DNA of 64,000 nt from CAYJPK01 sp964372035 (GTDB lineage Bacteria > Desulfobacterota > Desulfovibrionia > Desulfovibrionales > Desulfovibrionaceae): contig CAYJPK010000002.1 in assembly GCA_964372035.1 (NCBI GenBank), positions 7,342 to 71,341 of the forward strand, written 5' to 3'. Both the position numbers and the translations under genes were made by a program. This document shows, one piece after another, positions 8,825 through 18,210 of the stretch; position 1 is the stretch's first letter, and each line of letters opens with the position of its first letter. The notes beneath the pieces were generated by a model, which saw nothing but the letters and a program-made list of their open reading frames with translations, had not been told where the DNA came from and searched no databases.

Positions 8825-9823
8825 TTATTTACGTGCATCTTCTAAAGCTTTTTTATATTTAGCATAGAATTCATCACCAACGTCTTTTTTAATAACATCA
8901 TTTGCTTCAGCAACGAGTTTACGCATTTCAGCTAACATTTCTGGGCTAGCTTGTGAAACTTCAACACCGTTATCTTTGATAATTTTTAATCTACCAGCCA
9001 TCATTTCATCAACAGTTTTACGTGTATTTTGAACTGCTTCAACTGATGCTTCGTCAACAATCTTTTGTACTTCTTTTGGTAAGCCGTTATAAACAGCTGT
9101 GCTCATAATTAAAGAAGCCGGTTGAGCCATATGTTGTGTTTCTAACATATAGTCTTGAACTTCATATAATTTAGCACTAACGATGAAGAAGTAAGGTTGC
9201 TCAACACCGTCAATCATTTTTTGTTGTAAACCAACATAAACTTCACTCCAGTCCATTGGAGTTGGAGCAGCGCCAATTGCTTTCCATGCGTTGATGTGGT
9301 GTTTGTTTTGCATTGTACGAACTTTCAAGCCTTTAATATCATCAAGTGTATTAAGTTTTTTGTTTGAAAGTAAGTTACGCATACCAACTTCTGCAACTGC
9401 AACAATTTTCATGCCTTTATCAGCATAAATTTTATTGAACTCATTTAAGATGCCTGTATCTAAGAATTTACGGAAGTGTGCAATACTATCAAAGTCCCAG
9501 TGACCATCTAAAACTGCACCAGCTGGAATATATGGGACTGTAGCTGAAATTGTACCACTATAAAAATCAAGAGCACCTGACATTACGTTTTCAACCATTT
9601 CAGCGTCGCCGCCCATTTGACCACCAGGATAAAGCTTTACTTCAACTTCACCCTTACTTTTTTCTTCAACTGCTTTTTTGAAGTATTCAGCTAAGTAGTA
9701 AGGCACATCGCCTTCAACTGAGTTCATGCCAACAGATAATACTGTTTTAGCTTGTGCAACATTGCCAGTTAAAAAAATTGTTAAGGCAAAAACAGCCATA
9801 ATCAAACCTAAACTTTTTCTCAT
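8825..9823 (-). CDS. TRAP transporter solute-binding protein (DctP family), system 1
   Basis: Periplasmic receptor that captures the solute and delivers it to the QM membrane components. The 332-residue precursor has a signal peptide (residues 1 to about 25, cleaved after NVAQA). Family hallmarks include PYYLAEYFKKAVEEKSKGEVEV, LYPGGQMGGDAEMVENVMSGALDF and the conserved arginine in GLKVRTMQNKHH (near residue 156), which normally contacts a substrate carboxylate. A GGAG site lies ahead of the ATG. It is the last gene of an operon with dctM, dctQ and an amidohydrolase. Confidence 0.93.
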   Translation of the reverse strand: MRKSLGLIMAVFALTIFLTGNVAQAKTVLSVGMNSVEGDVPYYLAEYFKKAVEEKSKGEVEVKLYPGGQMGGDAEMVENVMSGALDFYSGTISATVPYIPAGAVLDGHWDFDSIAHFRKFLDTGILNEFNKIYADKGMKIVAVAEVGMRNLLSNKKLNTLDDIKGLKVRTMQNKHHINAWKAIGAAPTPMDWSEVYVGLQQKMIDGVEQPYFFIVSAKLYEVQDYMLETQHMAQPASLIMSTAVYNGLPKEVQKIVDEASVEAVQNTRKTVDEMMAGRLKIIKDNGVEVSQASPEMLAEMRKLVAEANDVIKKDVGDEFYAKYKKALEDARK

Positions 9824-9860
9824 TTTTTGACTCCTTAATGGGTTTATAATTCTACCACTT

Positions 9861-11150
9861 TTAAGCTAGTAAAAGTGAAATTTCTGGTATAAAGGTTATT
9901 AATAATAAGGCTACAAAGAACATGATAACCATAGGCATAGCACGTCTTGCAATATCAACAATTGGAACACCTGTCAGATTACTTGCAACAAACAAGTTAA
10001 TCCCCATCGGCGGTGTAACATAACCAATTGCGAGTGAAACAATCAAAATAACACCAAAGTGAATTGGATCAACTCCAAATTTCTTAATAAGAGGTAAGAA
10101 AATTGGTGTAAAGATCATAATCGCTGGAATTGTATCAATAAAACAACCAGCAATAAGCAAGATACCTATAACAACAAGCATAAATACTTCTTTGCTTGAA
10201 ACTACGCTTAGCATTGCATCTTCAACAACTCCTGGTACTCCAAGTAAATTTAAAACACGAGCAAAACCAACAGCAGTTGCAATAATAAATAAGAGCGCTG
10301 CATAGTTATGCACACCATCAGCAATTACCTTAAATATCTCATTTACTTTAATACTTTTATAGATAAATACACTTAATAAAAGCGAGTAAACAACGGAGAT
10401 AGCAGCTGCTTCTGTTGGTGATGCAAGCCCGCCATAAATACTACCAAGAACAAATATTGGTGATAAAAGAGCTGGTCCTGAATCTTTAAGAATATGCATA
10501 AAACCGTTTTTGCGGATTTGTTCATAATTTGCGTTTAATAATTCTTTATCCTCGCCATTACGTAGGCAATAAATAAAAGAATAAAGCATTAACAAGCCAC
10601 CAATTAATAAGCCCGGTAAGATACCTGCCATAAATAGGCTTGTGGTTGAGGCCGTTGAGGAAGTAGCATAAACAACAAATGGAATACTTGGTGGAATAAT
10701 AACACCCAAGCCTCCGGCAATGGCAACGAGCGCAACTGTAAAGTTTTTCTCATAACCAAGTTTTGTTAAAAGCGGAATAGTCATACTACCAACAGCAGCT
10801 GTAGTTGCAGGAGCTGAACCTGAAATTGCACCATAAAATAAGCATGTTGCAATAACAGCACATGGATAGCCAGCTGTTCTGTTACCTACAAAATAAGCAA
10901 AGAAATTAAAAAGTTTTTCTGAAATTCCACCACGAGCCATGATAATGCCTGCCAAAACGAAAAGCGGAATAGCAAGTAAAGTAAAGCTATTAATGCCATT
11001 TGCCATTGTTCTAACGGCAGTTAAGGCAGTCATCGGAATTGGTTCACCCAAAAAAGTTGGTAAAACCGTTAGCAGACCAAAACAACCTGCAATTGGAAAA
11101 GCTAAAAACAATAATAAGAAAAATACACCAAAAAACGCTAAAACTGACAT
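9861..11150 (-). CDS. TRAP transporter large permease (DctM), system 1
   Basis: Inner-membrane subunit that carries out sodium- or proton-coupled transport. The 429-residue protein is hydrophobic throughout with about a dozen membrane segments. Typical segments include LFVLAGIIMARGGISEKLFNF, GAISGSAPATTAAVGSMTIP and GGLGVIIPPSIPFVVYA. It follows dctQ by one base and precedes dctP by 37. Confidence 0.94.
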   Translation of the reverse strand: MSVLAFFGVFFLLLFLAFPIAGCFGLLTVLPTFLGEPIPMTALTAVRTMANGINSFTLLAIPLFVLAGIIMARGGISEKLFNFFAYFVGNRTAGYPCAVIATCLFYGAISGSAPATTAAVGSMTIPLLTKLGYEKNFTVALVAIAGGLGVIIPPSIPFVVYATSSTASTTSLFMAGILPGLLIGGLLMLYSFIYCLRNGEDKELLNANYEQIRKNGFMHILKDSGPALLSPIFVLGSIYGGLASPTEAAAISVVYSLLLSVFIYKSIKVNEIFKVIADGVHNYAALLFIIATAVGFARVLNLLGVPGVVEDAMLSVVSSKEVFMLVVIGILLIAGCFIDTIPAIMIFTPIFLPLIKKFGVDPIHFGVILIVSLAIGYVTPPMGINLFVASNLTGVPIVDIARRAMPMVIMFFVALLLITFIPEISLLLA

Positions 11151-11151
11151 A

Positions 11152-11646
11152 TTAATTCTCTCCCTTATCAGCTAAGTTGCTGAAAAATCTGCTAGTAATT
11201 AAATATTGAGCAAAACGAAAAGCTCCTAAACATAAACCGAGAAGCGGTCCGACATAGAGCCAATATTGAGGAATTAATAAGCCTGCCATAACAGAGCCAA
11301 TATTTGCTGTATTTTTAACTAAGGTAAAAGCTCCATTTGCTAAAAATACTAATAGTGTAATCATTAATAAGGTTGTGATTGTCATAACAACACGTTGCAT
11401 GCCTACTGGCATTAACAATAAAATTGTATCTAACCTAATTGTTGTAACTTTTTTAGCGCAATAGCCAATACTAAAAAAACCTGACCAAACTAATAACATT
11501 CTACAAAGTTCTTCTGACCATGAAAGAGGTGTGCCTAAAACATAGCGCATAAAAATTTGCAACATTACAAGAGCAGTTAAAGCACACAACATAAATATTA
11601 AAGATGCTGCTTCAAGATTATCATCTAACCATTTAATAATTTTCAT
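11152..11646 (-). CDS. TRAP transporter small permease (DctQ), system 1
   Basis: Small membrane subunit that partners DctM. The 164-residue protein has four predicted membrane segments and the conserved LSWSEELCRMLLVWSGFF motif (about residues 40-57), the DctQ signature. It lies between the amidohydrolase (12 bases) and dctM (1 base). Confidence 0.92.
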   Translation of the reverse strand: MKIIKWLDDNLEAASLIFMLCALTALVMLQIFMRYVLGTPLSWSEELCRMLLVWSGFFSIGYCAKKVTTIRLDTILLLMPVGMQRVVMTITTLLMITLLVFLANGAFTLVKNTANIGSVMAGLLIPQYWLYVGPLLGLCLGAFRFAQYLITSRFFSNLADKGEN

Positions 11647-11658
11647 AATCTACCTCTA

Positions 11659-12798
11659 TTAAAAATCATTATTGCGGTGGACAACAGCACCATCAATCAT
11701 TGTCATTTGTGGAACTAAAATATCTTCACCAAAAATTGCTGTTGATGGATTTTTCACACTATCCCAGAATTCTTGCTTTTTCTTTTTCCAGCTCATAATT
11801 GTTATATCAGCACAAGCACCTTCTTTCAATGTGCCAATTTCATCTTGCATTTTTAAATATTTAGCAGGATTAGAAGTTGCACATGCCACGATATCTTCAA
11901 GCTGCATACCAAGTGTTAAATATTTTGACATTACAAACGGCAAGTTTCTAGCATAAAGGTCTAATCCAAATGAGTTACATGCATTATCAGCACTAATCAT
12001 GTCAGGTAAAAATCCATCTGCTAGGGCTGGAATTGCGCAAGAAAATGCAAAATTACCTGTTCCATTTGCAGCATCAAATAAAACACCACGCTCACGTGCT
12101 TTTTTAACGGCATCATAAACTTTGCCATTCTCATCAACTATTGTATGACCAACGCCTTGGAAGCAGTGACAATAAACGTCGCCTGCTCTTAAAATATCAG
12201 CAATTTCACTCGCTGGAACAGGAGGATTTGTTGTGTGGACAGTAACAGAACAACCAATTTCATCTGCTAATTCAATCATTTCTTTGAGGTATTTTATGCC
12301 AGTATCACCTGTTACTTCTTTTTGAAAGCGCATTTTCATACCGACAAGATATTCAGGGTATTTATCGAATATACGGCGAACTTTATCTACATTAATACTT
12401 TCTTTTTTGTAGTTTTCCATATACCCAAGTTCAACTTGCCCTGACTGATTATAGCCAATCAAAGACTTAACCTTTACAAGGCTATTAACTACTGTTGTAT
12501 TATGGAAAGCTGAATAGTTCGACCAACCTGCAGTGCCAGCATCGATTACTGTTGTAACACCTGTAGCTGCCTGCAAGTCAGGCTGAACTCCAAGCCCACT
12601 ACCAGTGCAAAACGCATGGGCATGAGAATCAATAAGGCCTGGCATGACATAGTGACCTGCTGCATCAATTATATTTTTAGCCTTAGCATCATCACTTACA
12701 GGAACAATTTTTCCATTCTTGACGCCAATCGTTTTGACTTCATTTACTTTATTTGCAGGATCAATGACTTGACCATTTTTAATTATGAAATCTAACAT
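11659..12798 (-). CDS. COG3964-like amidohydrolase/deacetylase
   Basis: Metal-dependent hydrolase of the amidohydrolase superfamily, resembling dihydroorotase. I place the start at 12798 (MLDFIIKNGQVIDPANKV, 379 residues) because a G-rich ribosome-binding site precedes it; an upstream in-frame extension to 12897 has no family resemblance. Metal-site candidates are H59 and H61 (SHAHAF), K155 as the carbamylated lysine (GMKMRF), H188, H211 and D271. Characterised COG3964 enzymes hydrolyse acylated alpha-hydroxy acids such as acetyl-mandelate. The gene heads an operon with a TRAP transporter, so it probably acts on what that transporter imports. Confidence 0.85.
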   Translation of the reverse strand: MLDFIIKNGQVIDPANKVNEVKTIGVKNGKIVPVSDDAKAKNIIDAAGHYVMPGLIDSHAHAFCTGSGLGVQPDLQAATGVTTVIDAGTAGWSNYSAFHNTTVVNSLVKVKSLIGYNQSGQVELGYMENYKKESINVDKVRRIFDKYPEYLVGMKMRFQKEVTGDTGIKYLKEMIELADEIGCSVTVHTTNPPVPASEIADILRAGDVYCHCFQGVGHTIVDENGKVYDAVKKARERGVLFDAANGTGNFAFSCAIPALADGFLPDMISADNACNSFGLDLYARNLPFVMSKYLTLGMQLEDIVACATSNPAKYLKMQDEIGTLKEGACADITIMSWKKKKQEFWDSVKNPSTAIFGEDILVPQMTMIDGAVVHRNNDF

Positions 12799-13222
12799 TA
12801 AGCTATCCCCCCTCTTTTTCTCATACTTTAATGTTCTTTTCATTATAAAGACTACTAAAAGTATAGCTTGTTTAAAATAAAATTTAGTAAATAACACTAC
12901 TACTTAGAGACTTTTTTGTCAATATAGCGATAATTTTAGATTTGATAATATTTACAAGCAAAATTTTCACTCTGTCAAAAAAGATATGATATCAAAAAGC
13001 TATTATAATTTAAGACATTTTGTAATAATTAATATCTATAAATTTTTATGTTAGTAAATAAGCTTTTGATTTTTGATATACATATGTATCCTTTTTCGAT
13101 TTTTTTTGATAAAAAAATAAAAAATTCTAAAGATTCAATGCCAACAACCTTATGATTTAATTAAATAAATTAAAAATATTTATTTTTGATTTTTTATTTA
13201 TTTGTCAATTTTGACTTTTAAT
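12799..13222. other. AT-rich intergenic region upstream of the amidohydrolase operon
   Basis: No open frame of interest. TTGACA boxes on the minus strand at 12974-12979 and 12917-12922 could serve the amidohydrolase operon, but their -10 partners (GTAAAT, TAGTGT) are poor, so no promoter is called. A 12-base perfect palindrome ATACATATGTAT lies at 13078-13089. The stretch 13030-13215 is almost pure A and T. Confidence 0.5.
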
Positions 13223-13247
13223 AAGCAAAAGTGCCTATCTTTTGCTT
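13223..13247 (-). terminator. Possible terminator overlapping the end of the acetyltransferase gene
   Basis: On the minus strand AAGCAAAAG pairs with CTTTTGCTT around a short loop. The first arm lies within the last codons of the gene. The following tract (ATTAAAAGTC) is poor in T, so termination may be weak. Confidence 0.4.
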
Positions 13248-13768
13248 GCCAGGTATTTTACTATATGCGTATTAAGGTAGCTCGCAAATTTTTCATAGAA
13301 AGTTATGTCTATAAGCCTTGAACTCATCAAAAGCAGTTCGTGTCGCTCATCACCGAACCTATAGGGGGGTTGCAAGTGTTTAAACTCAAGAGCTATAAAA
13401 TTTAACCTTTCATAAAATACTTTACGTTTATGTGAAACTTCATCAATCGGCAAATCAATTTCAAGTATTATGATTTTTTTATATTTTTCCTGCAACAATT
13501 CTATTGTTTTCGTGCCATAATTTTTACCCTGATTTTTCTTATTAATTGCTATATGCTCTAGGTAAATATAATCATCTTGTTCCCAGTAAAGCGCAATCCC
13601 CAAAAGTTCATTATCATATACCAAGTCAAAATGATAAGAGTTGTCAGTAAGAGCTCGTATTTGATCGCTTAAAATTCTTCGTTCAAATATGGGAAAGCTT
13701 TCTTCATAAAGTTCAAAAGCTGTTTTAAAATCTTGATGATGAGCATCTGTAATACGAATAAGTTTCAT
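13235..13768 (-). CDS. GNAT-family N-acetyltransferase
   Basis: A 177-residue protein with a GNAT fold. The acetyl-CoA binding region is visible as IYLEHIAINKKNQGKNYGTKTIELL (about residues 68-92), containing the Q-x-x-x-x-G pyrophosphate loop, and the later YERLNFIAL segment matches GNAT motif B. I cannot tell its substrate. It is preceded by the terminator of the zinc-ribbon gene and therefore probably has its own promoter. Confidence 0.8.
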   Translation of the reverse strand: MKLIRITDAHHQDFKTAFELYEESFPIFERRILSDQIRALTDNSYHFDLVYDNELLGIALYWEQDDYIYLEHIAINKKNQGKNYGTKTIELLQEKYKKIIILEIDLPIDEVSHKRKVFYERLNFIALEFKHLQPPYRFGDERHELLLMSSRLIDITFYEKFASYLNTHIVKYLASKR

Positions 13769-13781
13769 AGCAAAATCCTAT

Positions 13782-13818
13782 AAAAAAAGCCCACCAAAGT
13801 GAATTTTGAGGTGAGCTT
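13782..13818 (-). terminator. Rho-independent terminator of the ricT-to-zinc-ribbon gene run
   Basis: On the minus strand AAGCTCACC (13810-13818) pairs with GGTGGGCTT (13787-13795), followed by a run of T residues at 13782-13788. It lies 24 bases after the zinc-ribbon gene stop. Confidence 0.88.
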
Positions 13819-13841
13819 TAGAAAAATGGTTTAAATTAAAT

Positions 13842-14687
13842 TTATTTTACAGGCGGTATCTTAGCTTCAATAACTTTAACACCAAATTCAGCAGCTTCTG
13901 GTGAAGGTGAGTAGAATACTATCATAAACGGTACTTCAACCCCAGGCTGAATATTTGTATTGTTTGACAATATATCAATCTTATTATTGAGAGCCTGTTC
14001 AAGCTCTGCTTCGCCTAAAACTTGTAACTGGAATAGAGAAACTGAGGTTCCAGCAAGCTGTTGTTTAGAAACTAAAACCTTACCATCTTTATCATACAAA
14101 CTAGCTTCAATTTTAATTAATTCACGTGGCTCTTGGAAATTATTTAAGGCTTTGCCTTCAATAACTGAAATCTGCCCAAGCTTTTCATTAGCAATACTAT
14201 ATTGGCGAACACCACGCAAAGATATCTGACTAATTAAGTCTTTTGCAGGGCTATCTTCTTCTGCTTCTGGCTGACTTAAAAATGGTATTTTATCTAAGTA
14301 TGGCTCAACCAATTGCGGTGCAAAAAGCCAAGTACTTGCTCCTGCAACAACAATAAGTAAAACAATAATTAAAAATAAAAGAAACTTATTCGTGCCAGAT
14401 TTTTTTGGCTTCTTAGATTCGCTACCAAAACCAATACTAAGATTATCTTTACCATCTAAATCAAAGCCACTATCAGATGGCGACTCAGATTTAATATCAC
14501 TGCCAAGGCTCAATTCTTCTTGCTTTTCAATTGGCTGTTCATTAGTTTGTTCTTCATGCACAGCTTCATTTGCATCTGGCAAGGCAAAAACTTCCTTACA
14601 AACAGTACAGCGAAGCTTAGCCCCAGCAACAACCTTATCATCTGGCAAATTAAATTTTGTAGAACAATTAGGACATGATACAATCAT
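13842..14687 (-). CDS. Zinc-ribbon membrane protein with DUF3426-like C-terminal domain
   Basis: The 281-residue product has an N-terminal MJ0042-type zinc ribbon with cysteines at 5, 8, 27 and 30, an acidic Ser/Glu-rich linker (about 40-95), one membrane helix at about 102-122 and a C-terminal domain that looks like DUF3426 (GKALNNFQEPRELIKIEASLYDKDGK). The expected topology is a cytoplasmic zinc finger with an external beta domain. Function is unknown; the family is common in delta- and betaproteobacteria. It lies 29 bases after hpt. Confidence 0.82.
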   Translation of the reverse strand: MIVSCPNCSTKFNLPDDKVVAGAKLRCTVCKEVFALPDANEAVHEEQTNEQPIEKQEELSLGSDIKSESPSDSGFDLDGKDNLSIGFGSESKKPKKSGTNKFLLFLIIVLLIVVAGASTWLFAPQLVEPYLDKIPFLSQPEAEEDSPAKDLISQISLRGVRQYSIANEKLGQISVIEGKALNNFQEPRELIKIEASLYDKDGKVLVSKQQLAGTSVSLFQLQVLGEAELEQALNNKIDILSNNTNIQPGVEVPFMIVFYSPSPEAAEFGVKVIEAKIPPVK

Positions 14688-14716
14688 AGCCTCTCCTACT
14701 ATAATATAATTATTAT

Positions 14717-15256
14717 TTACTCTTCCAATTCAGCTAAATAAATATCAGGCAATTCACGATATCTTTCAGCAAAATCTAATCCATATCCGACTATGAAACC
14801 ACTTTCAGTCCTAAAAGCCTTATAATCTGGCTCTATCTCAACTTCTCGTCGTTCATATTTATCAATCAAAACAACACTGCTAAGGCTAAGCGCCTCACTA
14901 TTTTTAAATCTATCAAGAAGATATTTTAAACTATAACCCGTATCAACAATATCTTCAACTATTATTATATGCTTGCCAGCGACGTCTATTTCAATATCTT
15001 TTTTTAAGCTAATATTGCCACTAGATGAGCTAGTATCACCATAACTTGATATTCTAATAAAATCAATTTCAGGGCGAAAATCTAAATGCTTAACCAAGTC
15101 ACTAAAGAACATAAAAGCACCTTTTAGCACACAAAGTACAAGCACTTGTTCGTTTGCATAGCGTTCATTAAGCTGACTTGCTATACTAGCAATTCTGCTT
15201 TCAATAGTTTCTTTACTATATAAGACATTAAGTTTTTTAATTATAATTTCACTCAT
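14717..15256 (-). CDS. hpt: Hypoxanthine phosphoribosyltransferase
   Basis: Purine salvage enzyme converting hypoxanthine or guanine plus PRPP to IMP or GMP. The 179-residue length is typical. The PRPP-binding motif IIIVEDIVDTGYSL spans residues 97-110, with the catalytic acidic pair E101/D102, and the SSYGDTSSSSG flexible loop is at 70-80. It overlaps the preceding acetyltransferase by 8 bases, so the two are probably translationally coupled. Confidence 0.95.
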   Translation of the reverse strand: MSEIIIKKLNVLYSKETIESRIASIASQLNERYANEQVLVLCVLKGAFMFFSDLVKHLDFRPEIDFIRISSYGDTSSSSGNISLKKDIEIDVAGKHIIIVEDIVDTGYSLKYLLDRFKNSEALSLSSVVLIDKYERREVEIEPDYKAFRTESGFIVGYGLDFAERYRELPDIYLAELEE

Positions 15257-15731
15257 CTGTTAAATCCAATAAAACAGCTGTTTCGTCACAGTCAGGAAAT
15301 TTTGCACAATTTACGCAATCAAGCCAAACTTTTTGAGGGAAAATATCTTTAGTTACAATTTTAAAGTTTTGACGCTCAAAAAAATCAACTTGATAAGTCA
15401 ATGCAAAAACTTTATTTATTCTAAGCTCTTTTGCTTCTTCAATACAGGCATTAACAAGCTGATACCCACCACCAAGTCCTCGTTTTTTAGAAGAAATTAA
15501 TAATGAGCGAACTTCAGCTAAATCGTCCCAAACAATTGAAAGCGCAGAACAACCTATTAGCTCACCGTCAGTATCATATAGCACAAAAAAATCACGCAAA
15601 TGTGAATATATCTGTGAAAGAGAACGTGGTAAAAGCACTCCCTCACTTGCACTAGTTAATAAAAGAGCATGTATATTTCTAACATCATCTATACGTGCTT
15701 TACGCACCTTACTTGTTAGCTCTAAAGCCAT
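15249..15731 (-). CDS. ArgA-like N-acetyltransferase (probable N-acetylglutamate synthase type)
   Basis: A 160-residue single-domain GNAT protein. The core LAEVRSLLISSKKRGLGGGYQLVNACIEEAKEL matches the acetyl-CoA binding region, and the C-terminal cysteine cluster CVNCAKFPDCDE (about 138-149) is typical of the short ArgA-like N-acetyltransferases that supply N-acetylglutamate for arginine synthesis. The assignment to arginine synthesis is inferred from the family; no other arg gene is nearby. Confidence 0.78.
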   Translation of the reverse strand: MALELTSKVRKARIDDVRNIHALLLTSASEGVLLPRSLSQIYSHLRDFFVLYDTDGELIGCSALSIVWDDLAEVRSLLISSKKRGLGGGYQLVNACIEEAKELRINKVFALTYQVDFFERQNFKIVTKDIFPQKVWLDCVNCAKFPDCDETAVLLDLTDE

Positions 15732-15740
15732 ATTAATAAG

Positions 15741-16199
15741 TTACCTCTTAAGTAAATCTTCTAAAAGCTCAAACAAGGCAGCTTCATGCACAAGTCCTGC
15801 TTGGTTTACAATTAATTTTCCTGATCTGTCATAAATGGCATTATGCGGAATTAATGAAGCCTTATACCTTAAAGCAACCTCATACTCTGCAACATATACA
15901 GGATAATTTATTTTATAATCTTTTACAAATTTCTTGTAAGCTTCTTTATCTTGATCTAAGGAAAGACCAATGATTTCAAAACCACGATTTTTAAATTTTT
16001 TATATGCATTTATAAGGCCAGGAATTTCCTCACGACATGGGGGACACCATGATGCAAAAAAATTAACAAAAACAACTTTTCCCTTATTCTTCTCAAGTAG
16101 TTGATCTAGCTGAGCATTATTAATTGTTTCAACTTGATTTGCAACTGCCACACTTGAAAAAAGTAATACTATAAATAAAGATAAAAATAATCTTATCAT
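15741..16199 (-). CDS. TlpA/ResA-like periplasmic thioredoxin
   Basis: Exported thiol-disulfide reductase. The 152-residue precursor has a signal peptide (residues 1-20, cleavage likely after VAVA), and the active site WCPPC lies at residues 51-55 (C52, C55). The later DQDKEAYKKFVKDYKINYPV insertion is typical of TlpA/ResA proteins, which often reduce apocytochrome c or other periplasmic thiols. No cytochrome maturation genes are adjacent, so the partner is unknown. Confidence 0.9.
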   Translation of the reverse strand: MIRLFLSLFIVLLFSSVAVANQVETINNAQLDQLLEKNKGKVVFVNFFASWCPPCREEIPGLINAYKKFKNRGFEIIGLSLDQDKEAYKKFVKDYKINYPVYVAEYEVALRYKASLIPHNAIYDRSGKLIVNQAGLVHEAALFELLEDLLKR

Positions 16200-16208
16200 T
16201 TTATGCTC

Positions 16209-18167
16209 CTATGCAATATTGCTGCCGGGAGCAACCTCCCCATCAGCAGTTAATAGCCTCAAAATTTTATCTGATTCAGCTGTTAAAACCATACCATTAG
16301 ACTCTAAACCTCTAATTTTTCTCGGAGCTAAATTACAAACAACGCATACTTGCTTACCAAGAATATCTTCTGGTTTAAAATGTTCTGCCAAGCCTGATAT
16401 GATTTGACGAGGTGCTTCTTCACCCAAATCTATCATTAATTTTAAAAGTTTATCAGCATTTGGGTGCTGTTCTGCACTTAAAACTTTACCAACACGCAAA
16501 TCTAATTTTTGAAAGTCAGTAAAATCTATAGTATCTTTAGAGCCTGCTGTGTTTTCAACAAGTTCCTTCTTTGCTTCTTTTTTATTTTCTTTTTTCGGCT
16601 TTTCGACTTTGACTGGCTTTTCTACCTCAATTCGAGGGAATAAATTTGACTTTACAGATAAAGTAGCACCTACTTTAATATTGTCAAATGTATTCGCATA
16701 AGCCACAAAATCAGTTGTTGGTGCATTATCTTTATTAGCTTGCAACCCTAACTGCTCAAGCATAGCACTTGAAATTGTTGGCATAATAGCCCATAAAGTT
16801 GTTGCGATTTTTTCCATTCCATCAAGTAGTACGTACATAACGGTATTTAAACGCTCAAACTCGTTATTTTTTGCAAGAGTCCAAGGTGCTTGCGTATCAA
16901 CATATTTATTTAACGCTCTTACTAGCTCCCACAAGGCTTCTAAACCTGCTGCAAATTTAACCTGCTTAACCATTTGAATATAATTGCAAACAGCATCATT
17001 TGCTAAAGTACGAATAGCCATATCATCATCATTGAATTTTGCTGGGCTAGGAATTTTACTATCATTGTACTTAGCTGCCATTGAAAGTACTCTACTAAAT
17101 AAATTACCTAAATCATTTGACAAATCAGAATTCATACGACTAATAACAGCTTCTTCTGTAAAGGAAGCATCAGAGCCAAAATGCATCTCACGCATTAAGA
17201 AATATCTAAAAGCATCTAGCCCATAAGTTTTTGGAATATCCATCGGATCAACTGCATTACCTAAGGACTTTGACATTTTAGTATCACGAACAAGCCAATA
17301 CCCGTGGACATTTAAATTCTGATAAAGAGGCATATCTGCCGCCATTAACATAGTTGGCCAAAAGATTGCGTGTGGCTTTAATATGTCTTTTGCAACTAAA
17401 TGCTGCGAGCCTTGCCAGTACTTAGCAAACTTCTCACCATCAGGATAATCAAGAGCTGAAATATAGTTAATAAGAGCATCAAACCATACATAGCATACAA
17501 AATTATCATCAAAAGGAAGTTCAATTCCCCAAGTTAAACGAGATTTTGGACGTGAAATGCATAAATCTTCAAGCACGCCACCTTCAAGCATTGAAAGAAC
17601 TTCATTCTTATAACGCTCTGGGCGTATAAAGTCTGGATTTGCTAAGATATGTTCCTTTAAGGCATCTTGGTATTTAGCCATTTTAAAGAAATAGTTTTTT
17701 TCACTAATATATTCAGGCTTTACTTTATGCTGCGGACAAAGTCCGTCCTCAAGTTCTTTTTCTGTATAAAATCTTTCACAACCAGTACAGTAGTGACCGC
17801 CATATTCACCAAAATAAATGTCGCCCTTATCATAAACCTTTTGCAAGAATTTTTGAACAACTTCTTTGTGGCGTGCGTCTGTTGTGCGAATGAAATCATT
17901 ATTTACAATGCCAAGCTCTTTCCATAAGTCTTTAAAAGTATTGCTCACACCATCAACAAAGGCTTGAGGTTCTTGCCCTGTTTTTTCAGCTGCTTGGACA
18001 ATTTTATCGCCATGTTCATCAGTACCTGTCAAGAAAAAGACATCATCGCCTAACATCATATGAAAGCGAGTTAAACAATCTGCCACAAAAGTTGTATATG
18101 CATGCCCTAAGTGTGGCTTTGCATTAACATAATAAATTGGTGTAGTAACAAAAAAAGGAACTGACAC
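16209..18167 (-). CDS. metG: Methionyl-tRNA synthetase
   Basis: Charges tRNA-Met. The 652-residue protein has the class I HIGH-type motif PHLGHAYT at residues 18-25, a zinc knuckle (CTGCERFYTEKELEDG then CPQH) and KMSKS within [11 protein letters not shown] near residue 297. After a lysine/glutamate-rich linker (about 525-545) there is a C-terminal Trbp111-type tRNA-binding domain (DFQKLDLRVGKVLSAEQHPNA), which supports dimerisation. It lies 43 bases downstream of ricT. Confidence 0.97.
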   Translation of the reverse strand: MSVPFFVTTPIYYVNAKPHLGHAYTTFVADCLTRFHMMLGDDVFFLTGTDEHGDKIVQAAEKTGQEPQAFVDGVSNTFKDLWKELGIVNNDFIRTTDARHKEVVQKFLQKVYDKGDIYFGEYGGHYCTGCERFYTEKELEDGLCPQHKVKPEYISEKNYFFKMAKYQDALKEHILANPDFIRPERYKNEVLSMLEGGVLEDLCISRPKSRLTWGIELPFDDNFVCYVWFDALINYISALDYPDGEKFAKYWQGSQHLVAKDILKPHAIFWPTMLMAADMPLYQNLNVHGYWLVRDTKMSKSLGNAVDPMDIPKTYGLDAFRYFLMREMHFGSDASFTEEAVISRMNSDLSNDLGNLFSRVLSMAAKYNDSKIPSPAKFNDDDMAIRTLANDAVCNYIQMVKQVKFAAGLEALWELVRALNKYVDTQAPWTLAKNNEFERLNTVMYVLLDGMEKIATTLWAIMPTISSAMLEQLGLQANKDNAPTTDFVAYANTFDNIKVGATLSVKSNLFPRIEVEKPVKVEKPKKENKKEAKKELVENTAGSKDTIDFTDFQKLDLRVGKVLSAEQHPNADKLLKLMIDLGEEAPRQIISGLAEHFKPEDILGKQVCVVCNLAPRKIRGLESNGMVLTAESDKILRLLTADGEVAPGSNIA

Positions 18168-18210
18168 GTTATCTCCTAAAAATATCTTTGTAATTTATAA
18201 CAGTGATGAA

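Noticed and set aside
13078..13089. Palindrome ATACATATGTAT, partly similar to ATACATAT at 38113-38125, considered as a shared operator of the two TRAP operons
   Set aside because: It is about 280 bases upstream of the first operon, in nearly pure AT sequence where short palindromes arise by chance; the second site matches only eight bases.
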